64,000 nt of DNA, from NCBI GenBank assembly GCA_021030905.1, contig JAGFMI010000006.1, forward strand, positions 1,612,001 to 1,676,000, given 5' to 3'. Both the position numbers and the translations under genes were made by a program. Shown piece by piece: positions 1-15,600 of the stretch. Each line of letters opens with the position of its first letter. Position 1 is the stretch's first letter. Origin of the DNA: Pyrenula massariospora (lineage: Eukaryota; Ascomycota; Eurotiomycetes; Pyrenulales; Pyrenulaceae). The notes beneath the pieces were generated by a model. The model saw only the letters and a list, made by a program, of their open reading frames with translations, had not been told where the DNA came from and ran no database searches.

Positions 1-1
1 C

Positions 2-391
2 AGCTTCTCTGGAAATAGTTCAGCCTCGTCAACGCCCTGGAGGAGTGCCCTCGACGACCTTGATGTACAGGAGTCCCTGCGTCGAAACCACGTTAGGTCC
101 AATTTATCTCATGCAACTAGAATCCCGACTCCTGCATCTCCTATCATCGTCGAACCGTGTCAGATCCACAGGGGCGGGCACTATCATGACTTGCTTTGGA
201 AGGAATTTCAAGCTCAAGCCGCACCCCACTGTACCTATGACTCTCTACAATGTTTCGCGTCGCGGGTGGCTGAGAACGTCATGCATATCTCGGCACAAGC
301 CCGACATGGCACCGAACATCGGCCGGACAGTGGCTCGAGCTTTTGCCACGAAAGGTTGGAGAACAGCGATAAAGGCTTACAACACTGGTGA
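2..391 (+). CDS. Possible 3' end of a gene cut by the left window edge
   Basis: One forward frame is open from the first bases of the window to a TGA at 389-391, about 129 codons. It has no in-frame ATG near its beginning, so if it is coding it starts outside the window. The predicted peptide is rich in Ser, His and Arg and matches no family I recognise. No splice signals clearly improve it. It could equally be a chance open frame; a long open stretch at the edge is the only support. Confidence 0.25.
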   Translation, partial: SFSGNSSASSTPWRSALDDLDVQESLRRNHVRSNLSHATRIPTPASPIIVEPCQIHRGGHYHDLLWKEFQAQAAPHCTYDSLQCFASRVAENVMHISAQARHGTEHRPDSGSSFCHERLENSDKGLQHW

Positions 392-2265
392 TAAGATCCA
401 AATCTAAAGTCATTTCAGACCCCGGCGTCGCCGTCAAGGTGCAACCCAAAGCCAGGGATCACCCACAATCGGGGTTTAGAATTAAGCGCAGTCTTAGCTT
501 CAGACTCGTGCGCCAAGACTACGCTTAATTCGAAACCCCGAGAGCATTATTGACATTCAGGCGGCGACATTTGGAGCGGTGAAGGTAAAAGATTCATGGA
601 TTGGCCTAGATGCAAAGCCTTGCTGCAGGATGATGATATGAGTGTTTCATGACTTTATCCTTGAGGTAAGGAATTTAATCCCACCGGATCCCACTCGGCT
701 GCTGCATTCTCCGGTTAGAGTTTCCCACCCCTCATATCCAGCTCGGAGGATCTATCTATGGAAACCAACAATTTTCCCCTTTTAGAACTCGAATTGATTT
801 CCTTACCGCTTCCGACTATCATGACCTTAACCCAGCTGCTTCGAAGACGATCAAAGAGATGAAATCAACGTGTGCGGGTGCATTTCCCATGACTCCTGCT
901 GTGTTCTTATTTTTGATGCACCTGATTTGGTATTGCCTTTTCCTTCCCAGTTCATTTGTCGTCACCGTTGCAAGTCTTACTGAATTCTAGGGTTTCATCA
1001 CATCCCTCGGTCGCTGACGTGGCCGTAGCCTCGATGAACTTGCTTCTTGTACTCCTTCAACTTTACTAGCAAATGAACCTCTTGCATCTTACGTCTTAGC
1101 TGATATTGCAAACGTCTTCCGCCGCCTTGATTCTCGGTGACTTTAGAGCAGTCTGCTTATCAAGCAATCGCTCGCATTTTCTATGATCAGTTCAGAAAGT
1201 CTCTGCCAATTGAGCATTGCCAAGCCAATTTTGAAAGCTTTGTGGAGCGAATTCGCCTTTACCAGTCTCCAAGAACCGTGTTCAGGGTGTGACACTAACG
1301 GCTGCCATCGGGTCAATCTCCCCAATAAGTTATTTAATCTCATCAAGGGGAGAGAGGACGGGCGGGAGGAAGAACCGCTGCAGACGCTTCTGCATATTTG
1401 TATGCAAACTTCACGGGAGGAACCAAGCCTAGAACCGTGCGTTTCTCCTGGTGGCGGACGGCTATTGCTACCCCAATAACAGAGCTAGCGGACTAATCTC
1501 CTCATACCATGGTTCGACCTCGCATCCGGCACGTGTATCGCTCAGATCGATGCTGGCAGATACACCCAATCGGCGCCGTTCTCCGTCTTAGCCATTTTAG
1601 GTACCTCCACCCGCCTGTCGATCATTACCAGACTTGGAAATATCTGCATGGCTTGCATCTGTGTATCGCGAGCCCCACGTCCATCCCACACCGCCAAGAG
1701 CTCGTCCCTAGTTGATCCTGTGCATCAAATGAACTATCAGCGGGATAACCACGCTATCATGATCAAGCATGACGGGTATCATATCTAGTTCCCGCATATC
1801 GTGACGTGGAGCAGCAGCACAATATTCTTGGCAATGGGGATAATACCGTACCTGATTAGCGCAGCACTCGAGCAGGCTCTAGAGGCGCAGTGCATACTTA
1901 CTCACGGCTTTTGCGATTTGGTCATCCGCCGCAGATCCAGTCACTCCGAGCCGTGCAACGGTTCGTGATGACCTGGAGCGCTGCCTCCTCTGCACGACAA
2001 AGGGGAGAGCTATGAGTCGCAGGCCATCAGGCCATCGCTGAACGGTGGCGAGAAAAGCTGCCTGTGTAACAGGTCACAGAGTGAGTCTCGATGCGCTGAT
2101 GATGACGACAGATTGTAGCTTCGGAAGCTACGATTCGACTATGTACAACTAGTTCTCCCCCATCAGAACACCCAATCAAAAAGACCCTGCGATGCATTTT
2201 TGCGACCGCGGTGCAAACAAAAACATCCTCGGTCTTCGGCCCGAAGCCCGCCCCCGGAGGATAGC
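392..2265. other. Gene-poor stretch
   Basis: About 1.9 kb without a convincing gene. Short open frames near 1183-1479 and 1509-1715 lack domain content and splice context. The only clear structure is the long hairpin at 470-540. There are no transposon terminal repeats that I can see. Confidence 0.5.
470..540. repeat. Long imperfect inverted repeat (hairpin)
   Basis: Arms 470-495 and 515-540 are reverse complements at 24 of 26 positions and flank a 19-base loop. The left arm begins CGGGGTTTAGAATTAAGCG. Of the two mismatches, one is a C/T difference. It lies in non-coding sequence. It could be a small mobile-element remnant, a structured RNA or a transcription-end hairpin; the sequence alone does not decide. 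Confidence 0.8.
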
Positions 2266-2943
2266 CTAGCGACGCCGATCAGGTATCGCACGGCGCGCCG
2301 CATGCCCCAGATCAGGATCCGCTATTTTGCTCCCCACCGCGTCAATGTACGAAAGCTCCGCCAACAGGACCTGCGTGCCGTCCGGATCGCGCACGGTCGC
2401 GTAGTTGGTGGGCGGATTGGGCGCGTTGCCAAAATTCGCGATCTTGGGCGTGCCGCCGAGGCCCATGGCGGCCAGGCGGTCGAGGATGGGCTGCCACTGC
2501 TCGCCGACCCAGAAGGAGACGAGGAAGAAGCCGGTCTCGGGGTAGTTGATGGAGGCGGCGGGGGCGGTGAGGGGGTTGTTGAATTGGATGAGCTCGACGA
2601 CGCCGTCGGAGCCGTTGTTAACGGAGGAGGAGTCGCCGAGGTAGGTCGCGTGGGCGTAGTCGCTGTCGGCGCCGAAGAGGGACATCCAGGAGCCGTGGGC
2701 TTGGGTGTCGACTAGGATGTCCATGCCTAGGGCGTCGACGTAGAAGTTCAGGGACGCGGTCATGTTGGAGACGGAGATAACGGTGTGGTGGGCCGCCATC
2801 TATATCATTGTTGGGTTAGCGAGCTCGCGAGGAGGCGGGCGGGTTGGTAATTGGGGCATTCAGAAACGTACATGAGCACCTGTCAGGCTGGCTAGCCCTG
2901 CTATGGAGAGCAGGACTAGGGTAAAGAAATTCGATGGATCCAT
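2266..2943 (-). CDS. Secreted VOC (glyoxalase/bleomycin-resistance fold) protein
   Basis: Two exons, 2943-2872 and 2799-2266, joined in phase 0 across a 72-base intron (GTACGT donor, ATATAG acceptor), give about 201 residues. Exon 1 codes a hydrophobic signal peptide (MDPSNFFTLVLLSIAGLASL). Exon 2 opens with HTVISVSNMTASLNFY and continues to a C-terminal VRDPDGTQVLLAEL motif; both are typical of the vicinal-oxygen-chelate superfamily. Such proteins bind a metal and act in glyoxal detoxification, dioxygenation or ligand sequestration; the substrate here is unknown. The exon 2 ATG alone could also start a cytosolic form. The coding strand shifts from C-rich to G-rich along its length. The family call is firm; the secreted form is inferred from the splice. 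Confidence 0.75.
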
Positions 2944-3689
2944 GGCTGCCGATGCTGATGCTGATAGACTGAAAGCTCACAGAAACAATAGAAACCACAA
3001 GCGAGACCCAATTAAAAAAACCTTTTTATATATATCTGTCGTACAGAGGCTGAACAAGCAGCCTCATAGCAACACGCCCTTTTCATGTATCACAGAACCC
3101 AGCTACCTAGCTGCCGTGCGGTGTTATCCGAACCCTCCTCCAATCGGGCTCTTACCTACCAGGGGCAGCCTCAGTAAGCCGGAAACCATCATGTTTACCA
3201 ATCCGGAGATGTGTGTCCCTCTCCCCCTGGGGTGAGTGAGATTTCGGAAAACGTGGTTTTCGCTTGCGCGGCAGGTCGGTAAACCTTTTTTTGGGTTGAG
3301 ATGAGATGATGTGCACGCAGGGGGTGTGACGGGACGTTTTGGGCGGAGTACGTAGGGTATGACGTCGGAGGGCGGGAGAGGGTGACTGGGGGAAGGGGGG
3401 GGGGTCTGCAGGTCCGAGGATTAGCCGGGGGTAGGAAACTTGACGGGTCAGGCTGGTTAAGTCAGTAGGTAGGTGTTAAGGATGGAGAAGATGTTTGGAA
3501 CGGTGTACGGAGAGAGACGGCCTAGAGAGAGCGCTTTTCAGGGCTTTGATTCGCTTCATTAGGCCCCAAGGAGTTGGCTGTGTCGATGTGGTCTCTGTAC
3601 TTTTGCATATCGTGGCGCTCAAATCGTGACTTGACTTTTCATTCTGGGACGCCTGACGATAAGATCGTTTAATCCATCTCCCCACTTTT
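2944..3689. other. Intergenic, VOC promoter side
   Basis: This stretch holds the upstream region of the VOC gene and the downstream region of the YCII-like gene. It has a short T/A run near 3015-3035 and a G-rich run near 3390-3410. No gene is visible. Confidence 0.5.
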
Positions 3690-4165
3690 TCAAGCTTTCG
3701 CCTTGTCCATCGCCTTCTGCACCGAGTCCTTGACAAACGGCACCCGCAACCCGCTCTTCACGCTAAGTACCTGCGTCTTGTCCCAGTCCCACACATTCCC
3801 TGTCACGAAGGGGTCGCTTTTCATCACGTTCAGGGCTTCTTCTCGGCTCGAGGCGTGCAGGAGCACCCAGCTGCCGCGTTCGTCGGAGGATGTAGGTTCT
3901 GCTAGTATGGGACCTTTTCCGTGAATAGCGTTAGTGTCGTATTCTGGAGGTTAGAAGGGGAGGGGGGAGGATATAGGGAGGAGGACCTCCTGCTAGCCAG
4001 TAGTCTTTTTTCTGAGCCACGTAGGTTTCGTGAGGGCTGGTTTGAGTTAGAAAGGGAGGTAGTCTCCTGGATTTGGATGAGCGCTTACTCGGTGACGACG
4101 TCGCGTTTCGAAGAGCCGTCTGGACTGTCAGGGATGATGAAGAGGAATTCGTACTTTTGAGCCAT
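3690..4165 (-). CDS. YCII-related dimeric alpha/beta-barrel protein
   Basis: Three exons (4165-4089, 4036-3987, 3943-3690) with introns of 52 and 43 bases give 126 residues. The start is MAQKYEFLFIIPDSPDGSSK, the usual first strand of YCII-like proteins. The 50-base middle exon supplies the HETYVAQ...YWLAG segment where the family carries its conserved His region, and exon 3 gives the GPILAEP and SWVLLHASSREEAL segments. Phases (2, then 1) agree only if this middle exon is included, and both introns carry a CTAAC branch point just before the acceptor. YCII proteins are small dimeric barrel proteins, often of unknown or hydrolase/dehalogenase-like activity; no substrate can be named. Confidence 0.75.
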
Positions 4166-4894
4166 GGCGCGGAGGAGTGAGCTGTGAGCTGCCCCGGGAC
4201 GTTTTATCGCGATTCTAAATTCGTTTGACTGCGAGCAGTGAAAGTGAAGATAAGGTTAGTCCCGTGATGTTGGTAACTTGAGCATCGGGGTTAGAGAGGC
4301 GAGGCTCGGGTAGATATGGGAGCAAGGAGGCACATCTCATCTGGCACCGATTGATCCGGGATCCGGTTGTGTAACGAGGCAGCTTTCTAGTGCGAATTGC
4401 CGAGACTTTAGGGGAGTGCGTTGTCGAAGGGCCTACTAGAGAGGGGACAATTTGCGAGATATGGCATTTTACGGCTCGTTGCCTTATTTGATTGCGCGCT
4501 CATGGGTGAATATGATGAAGAATGTGCGATCAAAGGAAGCTGCATGGTGTTCGACATACACTATTCGTGGCCAGTATAAGAGAATAGTGTTCGACAAGTA
4601 CTAGATTGATCAATTCTTGAAGATCTAGACTCTGGTATTGTGCGCCATATGTGAACTATCTGTGGAGTGTCATTCAACGTGAATCTTATTTTTAACCCTC
4701 TGATAGACCTGTCTAGTTCTAAATGTTCAAAGTACAAAACGGCAAATGATTGAAGATATCGACATGCATGTGTACCCATAATGACGGGCACAAAAAGGAC
4801 GAAAGCTCTGTGAACAGGCTACAGAATCCTTTCTCAAAATGTAGAGCCCGCTACTTTCTTCCCCACAGCCTTTGCATCTGTGCGGAATATCCTC
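4166..4894. other. Intergenic
   Basis: About 730 bases between the YCII-like gene and the end of the halogenase gene. I see nothing beyond the upstream region of the YCII-like gene; its short open frames have no family features. Confidence 0.5.
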
Positions 4895-7773
<2,879 letters not shown>

Positions 7774-9136
7774 ATGCACGTAAGCTACTCTCACTCTGGT
7801 CCGAATAACAGTTCTCTGAGACTCTCTTCTAGGTCGTTGTTGTAGGAGCTGGTCCTTGTGGCCTTTCCTTAAGCTTGGTGCTTGCTCGAGAAGGAATAGA
7901 TGTGACGTTGGTAGATAAGGAGGATTCTGTAATCACCGCGCCGCGGGCTGCGCACCTTATGGCCCCAGCAATTCAAATTCTGAGGCGTGCTGGCATTTTG
8001 GAAGATGTTCGACGCGCTGGCTTTATACCGGGAGCTCATACGTGGCGAAAAGCTGACGGCACTCCTATCGTGTCGATGGAAGACTTTGGGCTATCGAAGA
8101 CTGCTGATCCTGTGACTGTCCTGCCGATAGGTATGTTGAGCAAATTGATGCTTTCGCATGCGGAAAAGAACAACAGAATCTCTCTAAAGTGGAGACATCC
8201 TGTAATAGATGTTGGTCAGGATGGCCATTTTGCATGGGCTATTGTAAAGAAGGATGATGGGACTGAGCAGAAAATCAGTGGTGACTTCGTATGTGGCTGT
8301 GATGGAGGCACTAGTCAAGTAAGGAAGTCAGTATTTGGGGCAAGAAACTTCCCAGGGAAGACTTGGGACTACCAACTTGTTGCAGCGAATGTGAGTAAGA
8401 GTCGGATTTTTTCATTCCTAGCTGAACAAAGTCAGGTTTACTACCCGTTCGACAAATTTGGCTACGACGACATGAATACCATCATTCACCCACAGGACTG
8501 TCATATTGTTGCCAAGCTCACAGAAGATGGACTATGGCGTGTTTCGTACCAACAACCCGCCAGCATGACTCGCCAGGATATAATCGACAATCAACAGGCC
8601 CATTTCGAGAAAATACTTCCCGGTCATCCCAAAGCTGGGGATTATATTCTCACGAACCTAACTCCATACAGGATGCACCAAAGATGCGCTGAGAGGTTCC
8701 ATGTTGGCCGTATATGCCTAGCAGCAGATGCTGCGCATCTCTGTAATCCGTGGGGCGGTTTAGGTCTGACAGGAGGATTCGCTGATACAATCGGATTAGC
8801 AGAGTGTTTGGTTGGCATTGCCAGTGGCCAGGCAGATCAAAGCATCTTGGACAGGTACGATGAAGAACGAAGGGCGATCTTCGACTCTTTTATCAATCCC
8901 ATCTCTACTGGTAACTTCCGTCGGGCCACTACTGTGGATACGGATAAATTGCTAGACAACGACCCCTTTCTGTCTATGTGTGCCGCTGCAAAAACTGACA
9001 CAAAGATTGAGGAGAAGTTACAGAAGGTACATACGACCCCTAACCATGTTTGATTTGCCATACTAACTCTTCTTAGAATATTTATGGTATTTGTCATGAT
9101 TTCACACAGTATTATAATCACGGCATCAAAGTGTGA
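7774..9136 (+). CDS. FAD-dependent aromatic monooxygenase (group A type)
   Basis: Three exons: a six-base first exon ATGCAC (7774-7779), then 7833-9026 and 9077-9136, giving 419 residues. The micro-exon is needed because the frame with the FAD motif has no upstream ATG; joining in phase 0 gives [12 protein letters not shown], with GxGxxG at residues 7-12. A CGCDGG motif lies near 156-161, and [13 protein letters not shown] near 299 replaces the usual G-D of the second FAD motif with A-D. The 50-base terminal intron (GTACAT donor, CTAAC, TTAG) adds a short conserved-looking tail. Family members hydroxylate phenolic or aromatic acid substrates with NAD(P)H and O2. Position beside the halogenase and convergent to the PKS suggests a tailoring step on the polyketide. 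Confidence 0.85.
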
Positions 9137-9655
9137 TTGCAGACTAATTTTTAGTCTCGACTCTATGTCTTTCAGTGTCCATAGACTGCTAGAACTATGC
9201 ATTACTCCAAATAAATATTTAGTATAGAAGAACTTTTCAAAGACACCTTCGCTAACCACTGACATCGTGACATTGTAAGCTACGACTGTTTTTCTCTCTT
9301 TCTCTTTCATTTCACTACTTCAGGATTATTGAGAGCTATGAAGTCATTAAGAATTTTGGATTCGGACCGTTCAAGTTCTGCTGTAGCAAATACCTTGATG
9401 ATAATAGAGATGAATAGAACAGGGACAATAAAAGCTTTGTCATTGCTTAATATCAGAAATATCCATAAACGTGACCATGAGTCAGACCAACCTCCGATCC
9501 AGATTGTAGTCACAAACACAGCACCCATGCATAAGCAGGGAGTTGGAAATTGGGAATAAAATCACAAGGCTCAAGCTATCTATTTTAGGTAAATGCAATC
9601 TGTCTGTACATGAATCTAGATCCCCACGCTCCGAATAATGCTATGCCTCTCTTGT
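9137..9655. other. Convergent intergenic region
   Basis: About 520 AT-rich bases between the 3' ends of the FAD monooxygenase and the NR-PKS. It probably holds both transcript ends. No gene or repeat is visible. Confidence 0.5.
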
Positions 9656-12600
9656 CTATGGTAACTCAAGACCTTGTCGTAACAGAGCCGGTAGTTGTTT
9701 CACCTATATCAAGACATTAGAATATGCTGGCCTTAGAATGAGAGCAATACTTACTTCTGGTTTCTGTATCATCGTAAAATGATTGCCCTCTACAGCTACT
9801 GTACTGATGTTTTCTGCACCCAGGAGTCTTTCCCATCCTTTCGGTCCAAAGTCAGTTCGATTGTCAAGCAAGAATTTCACACTCTTTGGCTCGTCCGCAG
9901 ATCGTGGCATCTTCGAACCTTTGGGGTCTTTGACCAACCCATCGCGTGCCCAAATCATCAAAGTCTTGGGTGCGTCTTGTGGGTCCATCGGTTCTGGCTC
10001 ATAGGCTGCAAGGTTGACAATCGAGGCTTCAAAATGTGGAATCAACCAGTCAGGTGTTGCATTTTGGCTACCGAGTAATCCCAAGGAGTCGACAAAGTGA
10101 AGCAACGAAGAAGGCAGCGGTTCCAGGTTGATTGGACATGGTGAATCAATCAAGATGAGGTTTTCCGTCTTTTCGCCCATCTCTAATAGTCTATACACGA
10201 CCTGATATGCAAGCACACCGCCGGCGGACCATCCGCCTAGAGAGTATGGACCGTGAGGTTGACGTCTTTTGATCTCAACAATATACTGTTCAGCGACGCC
10301 CTCAATGCCATTCGAATAATCCGCTGGAGTCTTCATGAATGGACAATTCAGACCATAAACACAAACATTAGGTGTGATTGAGGGAAAAGCAGAATATGAG
10401 GTTGCTGATCCCGAACCGTCAGGGAAGAGGAACAAAGTCTTTGAGGCAGTTTTTTGGTTGCCTTGCAGTAATATCGACGTGGCTGGACGAAGTGTCTCGT
10501 CTTTCGCTTGGAGATCGCTCAATAAACTCGGTAGCTTCTCAATGTTCTCACTTGGCGTGCTCATCGATGTTTCCGATGTTTCATCTGGAGTGGTATTCTC
10601 TGTGGTATTCTCTGTGGTGTTCCCCGTGGTGTCCTCATCGTAGCTAATTGGCGTAGCATCTCCACTTGAACCGGTGCCCATTATAGCCGACATTGCTGCT
10701 CTTGCTTCAGTGATATTGGGGTAGTCCTGGAAGAAAGATGTGGGGATATCAGTATCGAGTTCCTCGCGGACTCTTCCGGTAATAGTAAGTGACATAAGCG
10801 AGTCAACACCCATATCAGCAAAACTGCTCGTATCAGCCAGCTCTGATGGTTCTATACCCACCTCTTCAGATACGATACTCAGAAGCGTCTCTGTAGCCTT
10901 TTCGGAGGAGTCATTCGGCATGGGGTTTGTAGCTGGGGTGTTTTCGATCGTCTCGCCGTCACTTGTCACCTCTGTAGCTTCCAAAATGTCATTTGAAGCG
11001 CTGCCATTCGAATCATCACCCGTGAGAGCAAGAATTGCCTTTTTAGCCGCACCAACAGTTGGGTTGTCAGTAAATAAGGACGTTGGAACGTTAATGTCAA
11101 GATCTTCCCGTATTCGCCCAGAAACAGTAAGCGACATAAGCGAATCCAATCCGACGTTAGCAAACTCAACTCCGTCAGAGAGTTCCGACGGCTCTGACCC
11201 CAACTCTTCGGAGATGATGCGCATGAAGTCCTTGATAACAGAGCTGTTGGCATTTTGAGATTGCGCTGAGCTTTGGGTACCATTGGTCAAGGATGTAGCA
11301 GGCTTGTTTTCGTCTTTAGGAGGCTTGGAAGCCTTTGGACGGTTCGCAGTACCGTTCATAGTAGAGGGACCCTGAGATTTTTGCGACATGCCAGCTCCGT
11401 TGACGGGAGGTAGAACTTTGTTTAGAATTGCTCGTGGTATTGCTTGAAACTTCACACCTCCGACTAGAGCGACCATCTCTTCACCATCAAAAACGTAAAC
11501 GTCACCAATCATAGTTTGCTTTGCTCCTGGGAACATCTTGACATGATTGCGGTACTTTTTGCTAGCAGAAAGCGGGCGGGCTACTTGTAAAGACTCCCAA
11601 CCGTGAGAGATATAGACTTGTTTCTTCGAATCAACAGCGTCATTGCCATTGAGAACAAATCCAGAAAGATGAGTGATATTGTCGATCCAATATGGGTTGC
11701 CCTCAAAGTCACCATCGCTCTCGGTAGCCTGAAACTCGATCAATGACGTGGCTTCGAAGTTTTTGCCGTCGAGAATAATCTCTTTCATTCCATGATACTT
11801 CTTGTTATACTGAACCAAAGATGAGAAGGCCTCATAAGCCGGCCCACGGTTGACCTTCTTGTACTTGCCAGAACCAGCGCCTTGTGCCAGAACATCGATT
11901 CGTGACCGATGTAAGTATGCAAGCCGCGACCACTCTTCAAGCCACGACTTTGTGTCCCCAAACTTAACAACACACGATGCATGCTCGTCTGCAACGCTGC
12001 CATCCTGAGCTAGGCTAGTATAGCCAATTTTAACAAGTCTGAGAGGTCGCTCAGCTGTGGCAGTTATCCTCACAATTTGCCGTTCTTTTGAGTCGCGACC
12101 CTTTGCAATCAAAGGCTTTATAATCTCCAAATGGCGCAAATCCATACCGACTTTCTCTGTGCTCTTATTCACCTTTTGGTGTAGGTAGTCGGCTATTGTC
12201 AATGCCATGTCCGCGTATACTGCTGATGGGCAAAGGGCCGCTCCATTCACAAGATGTCCTGAAACGGCGTCGTTGAGATCGGGGTCAGTCAGATCCGACT
12301 CAGCCGTCACCATGATCTTGTCTCCGAAGTCTTCTCTGGTTATCTTCTGTACGGAAGATGTGGATAGATGACGGTTTTTCTTTTTCTTGGCAGGTGCTTC
12401 GATGACTTCTCCTTTAGTTAGACACCAATTGTTGTTGTAGTCGAGCCAGTAATTCTTGTTCTCAAATGAGTAGCCTGGTAGCGATAAGACGGTATGAAAC
12501 GACTCGTAATCCCGATGGACTTCATTCCAATCAATGCGCAAGCCTTTTTGGTGGAAGATGCTAAGTCCATTTGACGTTGTTTTCCACACATCTTCATTCT

Positions 12601-15600
12601 TGCGAAGTGACGGAACTGTCAGCGTCTCACGCCCAAGGTTTGATTTCATAAAGGCAGAGCAAACAGGTGCTGGACCAATCTCTAACCAGACCATATTCTG
12701 GTCAACGATTCCTTTCCCTTTCGCTACTGCAATGGCGTCCAGAAAGTTGACGGTCTCCCGAGCGTGGCGAGCCAAATACTCTGGACCAAAAGCTTCACCT
12801 GCAGCGACTACCTCTCGAAGTAGAGGAGATATAACGAGAATAGCTGCGTTTCGGAAAGTGATAGAGCTGGCGAGGTCCTTTAATGGATGCAATATCGTTG
12901 ACACTTGGGAAGAGTGAAAAGCGTAAGCTGTTGACAACAAAACACATTTGATGCCGGCCGCTCCGAGAGTCTTTGAATAAGACCTCACTTGCTCTGTTGG
13001 ACCGCTAAGTACAGTCTCTCTAGGCCCATTGATGCAGGCGACTTCAGGGTCCTCGCCGCCTAGGACTTCGTGGATAGAAGCCACAGATGTCGCAACGGCC
13101 AGCATTGCATGAGTTCCTGCGGTGCAACTCTTCTGGAGAAGCTCTGCTCGTCGTCCCACAAGGAATATGGTGTCGCTCACGGATAGAACACCTGCCACAT
13201 TCAGAGCGGCATACTCTCCTAGGCTGTGGCCAAGGACAGCGCTCGGCAAGATGCCCCAGGAAATCCATAATCGTGCCAACGCCATTTGAATACAGGATTG
13301 CCCAAGCTGCAGCGCGACAGGCGAAAGTAAATTGAGATCTGTGAGGGTGCCGTCTATAAGAGGCAAGAAAGATGGGAAGCCCTGATTGCGACCTATTCTA
13401 TCAAACTCCATAACATCAGATCGAAATTGTCTTGAATTCTCGAAAAGCTGTTTTCCAAGCGATGGGTAATGTGAACCTTGGCCCGTGAAAACAAAGGAGA
13501 TCTTGGGCGGCTTTGTAGAGACAGGCTTGACAGTGTCCGTCTTAGCGGACATCAACGCTTCCTTAGTATCTGGGATACTTGATACCGCGAAAGAGACACG
13601 GAAGGGATGCTGCATCTTTCGTGCAGTAGTAGTGTATGAAAGGCTCGGTAGGGATGCTTCGGGCTGCGTCTCAAGGTAGGAGACAAGTTTTTGAATGTTT
13701 TGCTGCAGAGACCAATTCGAATTTGCAGTTACCGAAACAACAAAAGTTGTTCTAGGGTCCTTCTTGCTCGCTCGTGCGGATCTCGAAGCTTCTTCTAGAA
13801 GCAGACCAGTGTTTCCGCCTGATGCGCCAAAATTATTCAAATAAGCTCGCCTCTTTCCAGTCGTTGGGGCGAGCCAGGGAGTCTGCTTGAGTGCAATGCG
13901 AATCCCTCTCTCTTCGAGGTCAGTGGGGAAAGTTTTATTCATAGTGCCTTTTATGCCAACGTGTGGAGGAATTGCATTTTGCTGTAACATGAGTAAGACT
14001 TTGATAAGCGATGCAACCCCTGCAGAAGCTTCTCCGTGGCCGATGTTCGCCTTGAGAGCCCCGAGATGGAGTGTTTGATCTGGTCGACGTCCCTGTTGGG
14101 GAGCAAAAACGTTTGAAATGGACTTCATCTCGGTCCCATCGCCAACTTGAGTTCCTGTACCGTGCATCTCCACATAGCTGACGTCTAGAGGGTCCACACT
14201 TGTATTTCTCAATATCTTCTTGTACAGATACTCTTGAGCGGGAGCATGAGGCTGAGTCATCGACACCGCTTCAGCTGAGTGGTTTGTTGCTGTTCCCAAG
14301 ATAACGCCTAGGATTGGGTCGTTATCAGCCTCCGCATCCTCTAACCTCTTCAAAACGACTGATGCAACACCATCACCCCGGCAGAAACCATCTGCACCAT
14401 TATCAAAGGTCTTGCAGGACCCAGTCTTAGACAAGAACTGTGCACGGCTAAGTCCAGCAAATAGGTCCGGCGTTGTCATAACGTTCAGGCCACCAGCAAC
14501 TGCTGTGTCGCACTCTTTTGCTTGCAGAGACGTACAGGCTAGCTGGATTGCAGCAAAACTTGACGAGCAAGCTGTGTCAACATTGTAACTCGGTCCGCTA
14601 AACTTAAAATGATAATTAATGCGTCCTGAAGCAAAAGCACGTATAGTTCCAGGGATATAGTATGTGTCGATCTTCTCTGCTGCATTGACTTGTCGCCAAT
14701 CATCGCTGGTCTGGCCGTAGAATGAACCTACACGGTTCAACATTGACGAAGGTGTCCTGTTTGGCACATAACCTGACATCTCAAGAGCTTCGTAGGCTGT
14801 GACCATGGCGAGTCTTCCCATAGGATCGGTTTGGTAAGCTTCGCGAGGCGACATGTTGAAGAAACGTGGATCGAACAGACCCGGCTCTTCAATGAAGCAG
14901 CCGTAAGGTGTGTGACTGGTATTCTTCTTTTTACCCGTTGGATCGAAATGCGCTTCAACGTCAAATCGATCAGGAGGAACTCGTCGGTGGACGTCTAATC
15001 CCTGTTCTAACAGACTCCAGAGACCCTCGAGACTGTCGGCATTTGGAAAGCGGCCAGCCATTCCCACCACAGCAATCTTCGTAGCCGTACCTGACGATTC
15101 ATTCACATACTTTGTCATTCCAAACTGGTCCCCAAGGCTAACATCGACTTCTGCTTCTGCTTTTAAGACCGAATTCAAGCTAGATGATGCATTAGAAGGT
15201 CCGACTGGTGAAATTTTGCACAAATTTCTGCCAGAGTCTTTTGCTTCCGAGACGGCTGCAGCAAGTACACGATCAAACGCGAGTGGTCGAATCAAGATGT
15301 CGCTCACGACATTTTGTAAGAGCTGTAACATGTCAGTATCTCGAAATGATGTCTCTGGGGTACCCGAGATGACGCGAATCGATGGAGGAACTAGCTTAGT
15401 GTTCGTCTCTGCGATTGGCTGCAGGATTTCATCGATATCAATTTCGCTATACAGATGTGGCGCATGGAATGGTCCAAAGATATCAAGTGGTACAACTTTG
15501 CGTTCGCGGAAGTATTCTGATTCTAGGAAAAGAGCTTTCATTGTCGTCGGTGGTCCACTAACGGTTATCACGTCTCTGCTGTTAGAGCTCATATAGGCTT

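Noticed and set aside
2200-2715. Plus-strand 171-codon Gly/Val-rich frame
   Set aside because: It lies opposite the VOC gene and its composition mirrors the GC-rich antisense strand.
12534-12917. Open frame antisense to the NR-PKS
   Set aside because: It is a shadow of conserved AT-domain coding sequence, with no domain of its own.
9704-15592. The 1962-codon frame as a complete PKS lacking an SAT domain
   Set aside because: The upstream frame carries GLCTG of an SAT, and a 56-base intron joins them in phase through KKGLPRASQAY; a terminal intron also replaces the read-through end.
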